Shown here one piece after another: positions 60,006 through 64,000 of a stretch of DNA of 64,000 nucleotides. Where the stretch lies: assembly GCF_029945805.1 (NCBI RefSeq), contig NZ_JAQSDH010000002.1, positions 26,974 to 90,973 of the forward strand, given 5' to 3'. The DNA comes from Flavobacterium sp. GTDB lineage: Bacteria; Bacteroidota; Bacteroidia; Flavobacteriales; Flavobacteriaceae. The notes beneath the pieces were generated by a model, which was not told the origin of the DNA, did no database searches, and saw only the letters and a program-made list of their open reading frames with translations. The position numbers and the translations under genes were made by a program. Position 1 is the stretch's first letter. Each line of letters starts with the position of its first letter.

Positions 60006-60452
60006 TTACTTTTTAATCTGTTTTTGGTAATAAAATGCTGGAATAAATAATAAAATAAAAATTGGTTGAATTAAAAATCGTCTAATATAGAACAGCGTCA
60101 TTTTATTTTCCTCTCCAAAGAAATTTAGAATAAAAATAAAGGCAATCATCAAAATTGAACCCAAAATCATATACAGTAAAGCCGAGAATTTTACTATTTG
60201 TGTATCGTTAAAAATCACATACAATAAAAAAAGCGAAATCACAGAATTAAGGTAAAATCGAATTCCTAAACTAAAAAATAATTTAAAAATATTAATTTTC
60301 GGAAAAGCCAATTGTGAATATTCATCTTTGAAATAGCTCAAAAACGGATCGTAAAAAAGTGTTTCTTCGAATGCTCTTATCAAAATTAAAAGCAGTATAA
60401 GAAACAATGACCAGCCAATTTTTCCTTTATTTTTTTGTAGTACCTGTAGCAT
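60006..60452 (-). CDS. Exosortase F system-associated membrane protein
   Basis: A 148-residue protein from ATG 60452 (MLQVLQKNKGKIGWSLFLIL); an upstream start at 60503 would lengthen it inside xrtF and is less likely. It has four membrane helices and a conserved RAFEETLFYDPFLSYFKDEY segment after the first. This is the small protein encoded next to XrtF in Flavobacteriia. The start overlaps the end of the exosortase gene by 26 nt, so the two are translationally coupled. It may help position the exosortase; its mechanism is unknown. Confidence 0.85.
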   Translation of the reverse strand: MLQVLQKNKGKIGWSLFLILLLILIRAFEETLFYDPFLSYFKDEYSQLAFPKINIFKLFFSLGIRFYLNSVISLFLLYVIFNDTQIVKFSALLYMILGSILMIAFIFILNFFGEENKMTLFYIRRFLIQPIFILLFIPAFYYQKQIKK

Positions 60453-60984
60453 GAATAGAATATTTGTTAACCCAAATGACCCATAATAAAAAAACAACGC
60501 CATAAATCACAAGCGGAAAAATCACCCCATGCATCAAATGTTCATAGTGCGGAAGATGGTACAATCCGAAACACAAAAGTGCAATTCGGCTAATATTCAG
60601 CACATGAATCAAGACACATCCAAAAATTATAAAAAGAATCGTGTTTTTAAATTTTCCGGTAAATGCAATTACAAACGAGATAAATAGAATAATTACGCTC
60701 AAAGCATTGCAGCCTTCAATAATCCTAGAAATATATTTTCCTTTATAAAACAATTTTACCGATGGCTCGGTCAAATGCGGCATAGTGAACGACTTAGCAT
60801 CGAGCCAAGACAAAACCGAAGCTGATTCGTCAGCGACTAATTGCGTAAAAGTATCGACTTCTGCATTTTTTGCATCAAAACGTCCTAAATAGGATTGATA
60901 AATGAACGTTAAAATCAAATAACTAATAATAAATTTTCCGAGAAAAACTAAAAAAGGTTTGTAGTGCAACAACAGATTTTTCAA
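60427..60984 (-). CDS. xrtF: Exosortase XrtF
   Basis: A 185-residue inner-membrane cysteine protease-like sortase. The catalytic triad is visible: Cys in IIEGCNALSVIILFISF, Arg in VLNISRIALLCFG, and His in HYEHLMHGVIFPLV. It has about five membrane helices. Exosortases cleave a PEP-CTERM-like C-terminal tripartite signal and transfer the protein to the envelope. XrtF is the Flavobacteriia type; its targets are not in this window. The partner gene overlaps by 26 nt. Confidence 0.9.
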   Translation of the reverse strand: MKNLLLHYKPFLVFLGKFIISYLILTFIYQSYLGRFDAKNAEVDTFTQLVADESASVLSWLDAKSFTMPHLTEPSVKLFYKGKYISRIIEGCNALSVIILFISFVIAFTGKFKNTILFIIFGCVLIHVLNISRIALLCFGLYHLPHYEHLMHGVIFPLVIYGVVFLLWVIWVNKYSIHATGTTKK

Positions 60985-60998
60985 AAGATAATTTTTAA

Positions 60999-61006
60999 CA
61001 AATTTA
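60999..61006 (-). promoter_or_regulatory. -7 element of the xrtF operon
   Basis: Minus strand TAAATTTG (TAnnTTTG), 14 nt before the start codon at 60984. No -33 TTG. Confidence 0.35.
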
Positions 61007-61031
61007 TATAAAATTAGAAAAGTTCAGTTGC

Positions 61032-61039
61032 TACATTTG
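61032..61039 (+). promoter_or_regulatory. -7 element of the GAF-domain gene
   Basis: TACATTTG matches TAnnTTTG, 65 nt before the start codon at 61105. No TTG at -33 spacing. Confidence 0.4.
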
Positions 61040-61104
61040 CATTAAATTGAATTTAAACATCGTTTTCATTTATTTGCACATATTAATTGTCTAAAAAATA
61101 AACA

Positions 61105-61560
61105 ATGAATTTTGAAAGCCTAAAAGCTCAGGTTATTACTATTCTTTCTGATGCCAATTCGGAAAGAGACATCAAATTAAAAAATCTTTGCCAATTCTTG
61201 TCGGATACTGTCGATTATTATAATTGGGTTGGATTTTACTTTGCCAATCATGAAAACAAAACATTACATCTCGGCCCTTATGTTGGTGCTGAAACCGATC
61301 ATACCGTAATTCCATTCGGAAAAGGAATCTGTGGACAGGTTGCGGAATCGAATGCCAATTTTGTTGTTCCCGATGTTGCTGCTCAAGATAACTATATTGC
61401 TTGTAGCTTTACAGTAAAATCAGAAATTGTGGTTCCGCTCTTCGTTAAAGGAATTAATATTGGCCAAATCGATATCGACAGTCATGTTATCGATCCGTTT
61501 ACTAACGCTGACGAACGCTTTTTAGAGTTTGTAAATGAACAGGTTTCAAAATTATTTTAA
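61105..61560 (+). CDS. GAF-domain protein, free methionine-R-sulfoxide reductase-like
   Basis: A 151-residue single GAF domain. The segment IPFGKGICGQVAESNANFVV, PDVAAQDNYIACSFTVKSEI and VVPLFVKGINIGQIDIDSH matches the fRMsr (YebR/MsrC-type) subgroup: two of its three cysteines (GIC and IAC) are in place. fRMsr enzymes reduce free Met-R-sulfoxide with thioredoxin. The DPFTNADERFLEFVNEQVSK ending is typical. Activity is likely but the third cysteine should be checked by alignment. Single gene between xrtF (divergent) and an antiporter. Confidence 0.85.
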   Translation: MNFESLKAQVITILSDANSERDIKLKNLCQFLSDTVDYYNWVGFYFANHENKTLHLGPYVGAETDHTVIPFGKGICGQVAESNANFVVPDVAAQDNYIACSFTVKSEIVVPLFVKGINIGQIDIDSHVIDPFTNADERFLEFVNEQVSKLF

Positions 61561-61587
61561 TCCAGTTCAAAAATTCCATCATTTTCC

Positions 61588-61595
61588 TATATTTG
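61588..61595 (+). promoter_or_regulatory. -7 element of the antiporter gene
   Basis: TATATTTG matches TAnnTTTG, 36 nt before the start codon at 61632. No -33 TTG. Confidence 0.4.
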
Positions 61596-61631
61596 GTACG
61601 TTTATGAAACCATTTTATTCTCGTCGCAAAT

Positions 61632-62858
61632 ATGCAATTTAACGTCGAAGCTTTAGAAATTCCTTTTTTCGCCCAACTATTAATTTTACTAGTATTAGCG
61701 CGTTTTTTTGGCGAAATTATGGAACGATTCAAACAACCGGCTTTAATTGGCGAAATTATGGCTGGAGTTATTCTCGGTCCAACCATTTTAAATTTCATTC
61801 ATAGAACGGAAGAATTAAAAGTCATTTCAGAATTAGGGGTGTTTTTATTAATCATCATTGCTGGATTAGAAATTAATTTTGATGGTATCATTAGGTCGCT
61901 GAAAGGGAGAAACATAATCATATCGCTTTCCGCCTTTTTCATACCCTTTTTTGCTGGTTTTTTTCTTGGAAAAATTTTCCAACTAGACATCATGGCAACG
62001 ATTTTTATAGGCTTATGCATCGCAATTACCGCGCTTCCTGTCAGCATCCGCATCCTAATGGACTTTGGCAAACTCAATACGCCGTTAGGACAAAAAATTA
62101 TTTCGATTGCTATTTTTGACGACATTTTAGCACTTTCGATCCTTGGAATTATTTTGGATTTAAAAGATATTGAACTTTCATTTTTTAATATTAGTAAAAC
62201 GGTTATTTTCACACTTTTCAAATTAACTTGTTTTGTTCTATTAATTATTGCTTCGTATAAATTAATAGAACGTTTTTCTCGAAAAGAAAATTTTATCGAA
62301 GAAAAACTAAATATTGTTTTGGGATTTTTAAAGGGAAAAGAATCGCTGTTCGCGATTTTCTTCGTTTTCGTATTAATATTTGCCACAATAACTGAAAGTA
62401 TTGGTTTGCATTTTATCATTGGTGCTTTTTTTGCCTCCATGTTAATTTCGAAAGAACTAGTTGGCGAAAAGCATTTAAATACAATTCACAACACCACAAA
62501 CGGAATGGCAATGGGTTTTTTGGCGCCAATATTTTTTGCGGGTATCGGACTTGAATTTGAATTTTCATCCATTGAGAATTACCCACTTTTAATTTTAATA
62601 ATTTTAATTTCTTTTGCCTCAAAAATTATTGGCGGATATATAGGTAGTAGAATGGCAAAACAAAATCACAAAACAGCATTAGCTATTGGAATTGGTTTGA
62701 ATGCCCGAGGAATTATGGAATTAGTAATCGCAAACATTGCTTTTAAAGCAGGCATTATTTCATTAGAAATCTTCTCTATGCTTGTAATAATGGGCGTATT
62801 TACGACGATTTGTACACCTTTCTTGTTAAAGAAAGCATTCCAATTGGTTGAAGAATAA
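61632..62858 (+). CDS. Cation:proton antiporter (CPA2 family)
   Basis: A 408-residue inner-membrane protein with about 12 helices. PALIGEIMAGVILGPTILNF, a conserved IIIAGLEINFDGIIRSLKGR loop, FIGLCIAITALPVSIRILMD and the ion-site pair in SIAIFDDILALSILGIILDL (Asp-Asp) are diagnostic for monovalent cation/proton antiporters of the CPA2/KefB-like group. There is no C-terminal TrkA-N or USP domain, so regulation is not through NAD or nucleotides. Na+/K+ selectivity cannot be read. Single gene. Confidence 0.93.
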   Translation: MQFNVEALEIPFFAQLLILLVLARFFGEIMERFKQPALIGEIMAGVILGPTILNFIHRTEELKVISELGVFLLIIIAGLEINFDGIIRSLKGRNIIISLSAFFIPFFAGFFLGKIFQLDIMATIFIGLCIAITALPVSIRILMDFGKLNTPLGQKIISIAIFDDILALSILGIILDLKDIELSFFNISKTVIFTLFKLTCFVLLIIASYKLIERFSRKENFIEEKLNIVLGFLKGKESLFAIFFVFVLIFATITESIGLHFIIGAFFASMLISKELVGEKHLNTIHNTTNGMAMGFLAPIFFAGIGLEFEFSSIENYPLLILIILISFASKIIGGYIGSRMAKQNHKTALAIGIGLNARGIMELVIANIAFKAGIISLEIFSMLVIMGVFTTICTPFLLKKAFQLVEE

Positions 62859-62919
62859 TTTAAATTTGACTTTTAAAAAATAATTTTTATTTAAATAATT
62901 TTTATCTAATAAATATTTT

Positions 62920-62927
62920 TACCTTTG
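62920..62927 (+). promoter_or_regulatory. -7 element of rpsO
   Basis: TACCTTTG is an exact TAnnTTTG, 57 nt before the rpsO start at 62985. The stretch upstream is extremely AT-rich; no TTG lies at -33. Confidence 0.5.
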
Positions 62928-62984
62928 CACACGAATTGAGAAATCCTCGATTCATACATAATAATCATTTAAAGAAATATTGGA

Positions 62985-63254
62985 ATGTATCTAAGTAAAG
63001 AAACAAAATCAGAAATCTTCGCTAAACACGGAGGAAAAGCAGAAAACACAGGATCTGCAGAAGGACAAATTGCATTGTTCACATTTAGAATCTCTCACTT
63101 AACAGAGCACTTGAAAAAAAATCGTCACGATTACAACACTGAGCGTTCGTTAGTACTTTTAGTAGGTAAAAGAAGAAGTCTTTTGGATTACTTGAAGAAA
63201 AAAGAAATCAACAGATATCGTGAGATTATCAAAGAATTAGGAATTAGAAAATAA
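62985..63254 (+). CDS. rpsO: 30S ribosomal protein S15
   Basis: An 89-residue protein: KHGGKAENTGSAEGQIALFT, FRISHLTEHLKKNRHDYNTE and RSLVLLVGKRRSLLDYLKKK give a clean match to S15. It binds the 16S central domain early in 30S assembly. It is followed by a terminator and then pnp, the order known in many bacteria, where S15 and PNPase are commonly linked and autoregulated. Confidence 0.99.
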   Translation: MYLSKETKSEIFAKHGGKAENTGSAEGQIALFTFRISHLTEHLKKNRHDYNTERSLVLLVGKRRSLLDYLKKKEINRYREIIKELGIRK

Positions 63255-63261
63255 TTCATAG

Positions 63262-63288
63262 AAAAGAGGTGCGAAAGTGCCTCTTTTT
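63262..63288 (+). terminator. Terminator after rpsO
   Basis: AAAAGAGGTGC and GTGCCTCTTTT pair over 11 positions (two G-T wobbles) around a GAAA tetraloop, then T-run. Confidence 0.85.
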
Positions 63289-63411
63289 GTTTTTAGATTA
63301 AAAAGAAGAAAAGTTTCGGTTTTTCATTGGGTTACAAAACAACAACTACAACAACACAACTATTCTGTCGACAGGCGGAGACCAATGTAAAAATTAAAAA
63401 AAGGAAAATTT

Positions 63412-64000
63412 ATGATTCCACAATTATTTGTAGAAAAAATCGATTTAGGTGATGGAAGAAGCATCACAATCGAGACAGGTCGTTTAGCTAAACAAGCTGA
63501 CGGAGCTGTAGTAGTAAGAATTGGTAAAACTGTAATCCTAGGAACAGTGGTATCATCAAGAAAAGCAAGTCCAGGTATCGACTTTTTACCATTAACGGTA
63601 GATTATCGTGAAAAATTTGCAGCAGCAGGTCGTTTCCCTGGTGGATTCTTCAAAAGAGAGGCTCGTCCAAGCGATAACGAAGTGCTAACTATGAGATTAG
63701 TTGACCGTGTATTGCGTCCACTTTTCCCAAGCGATTATCACGCAGAAGTTCAAGTTATGATTCAGTTAATGTCGTATGACGAAGAGGTTATGCCAGATGC
63801 ATTAGCAGGATTAGCAGCTTCGGCAGCACTTGCATTATCTGACATTCCGTTTGAAACCTTGATTTCTGAAGCAAGAGTGGGTAGAATTGATGGAAAATTC
63901 ATCATCAACCCTTCTCGTGCACAATTAGAATTGTCTGATATCGACATGATGATTGGAGCTTCTATGGATTCTATCGCAATGGTAGAAGGTGAAATGAAAG
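63412..64000 (+). CDS. pnp: Polyribonucleotide nucleotidyltransferase, N-terminal part
   Basis: The first 196 residues are in the window, starting [20 protein letters not shown]. The first RNase PH-like core is clear: [60 protein letters not shown] and [20 protein letters not shown]. PNPase degrades RNA 3' to 5' by phosphorolysis and is part of the degradosome. The gene runs off the right edge; the second core, KH and S1 domains are not seen. Spacing of 157 nt from rpsO includes its terminator. Confidence 0.98.
   Translation, partial: MIPQLFVEKIDLGDGRSITIETGRLAKQADGAVVVRIGKTVILGTVVSSRKASPGIDFLPLTVDYREKFAAAGRFPGGFFKREARPSDNEVLTMRLVDRVLRPLFPSDYHAEVQVMIQLMSYDEEVMPDALAGLAASAALALSDIPFETLISEARVGRIDGKFIINPSRAQLELSDIDMMIGASMDSIAMVEGEMK

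Overview
The window reads as a chromosomal segment of a Flavobacterium-like member of the Bacteroidota. The support is strong: the gliding/type IX secretion core gldKLMN, a giant SprB-like surface protein with a type B type IX sorting tail followed by a PorP/SprF-family gene, exosortase XrtF with its partner, the HYC_CC_PP family, AT-rich DNA, few Shine-Dalgarno sites, and many promoter elements of the Bacteroidota form (-33 TTG, -7 TAnnTTTG).

Layout. 1-2.8 kb: start of der, a small membrane protein, era and an unknown membrane-anchored protein. 3.1-6.5 kb: a tiny poly-proline lipoprotein, a TPR histidine kinase and its response regulator, AT-rich repeats with a TTACGG/CCGTAA dyad, and two small proteins, one an HTH protein. 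6.5-10.9 kb: a block of five exported proteins of unknown function, one broken by an in-frame TAA. 11.1-21.1 kb: a 2862-residue adhesin with four near-840-bp internal super-repeats, its PorP/SprF partner and a lipoprotein. 21.2-24.7 kb: an accessory stretch with a lipoprotein remnant, a YbjQ-domain zinc-ribbon protein, an unknown protein, then a strongly structured intergenic region directly before a catalytically intact reverse transcriptase of the UG/Abi (DRT-like) type. This is the best candidate for an undescribed system in the window. 24.7-33.7 kb: a nuclease/phosphatase-family protein, initiator tRNA-Met, KTSC, LRR, DUF1761, GNAT, lipid kinase, App1 phosphatase, ABC-F and DUF983 genes. 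34-43 kb: topA, an arginase-fold protein that has lost most metal ligands, gldK-gldL-gldM-gldN and an FAD oxidoreductase. 43.9-53.9 kb: miaB, a sigma-54 activator, lipoproteins, an LptE-family protein, secG, groES-groEL and an MG2/TonB-plug protein. 53.9-61 kb (minus strand): DedA, a probable metal-handling operon (HYC_CC_PP, TonB receptor, HMA protein), an ATP-cone/endonuclease plus MBL-RNase pair, and the XrtF pair. 61.1-64 kb: a GAF/fRMsr-like protein, a cation:proton antiporter, rpsO and the start of pnp.

How the parts fit: GldKLMN form the type IX machine that would export the adhesin, with the PorP/SprF protein as its outer-membrane partner. The sigma-54 activator lies 2.8 kb before groES, which has an imperfect -24/-12 promoter. 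Product names rest on motifs read by eye; no database search was run.
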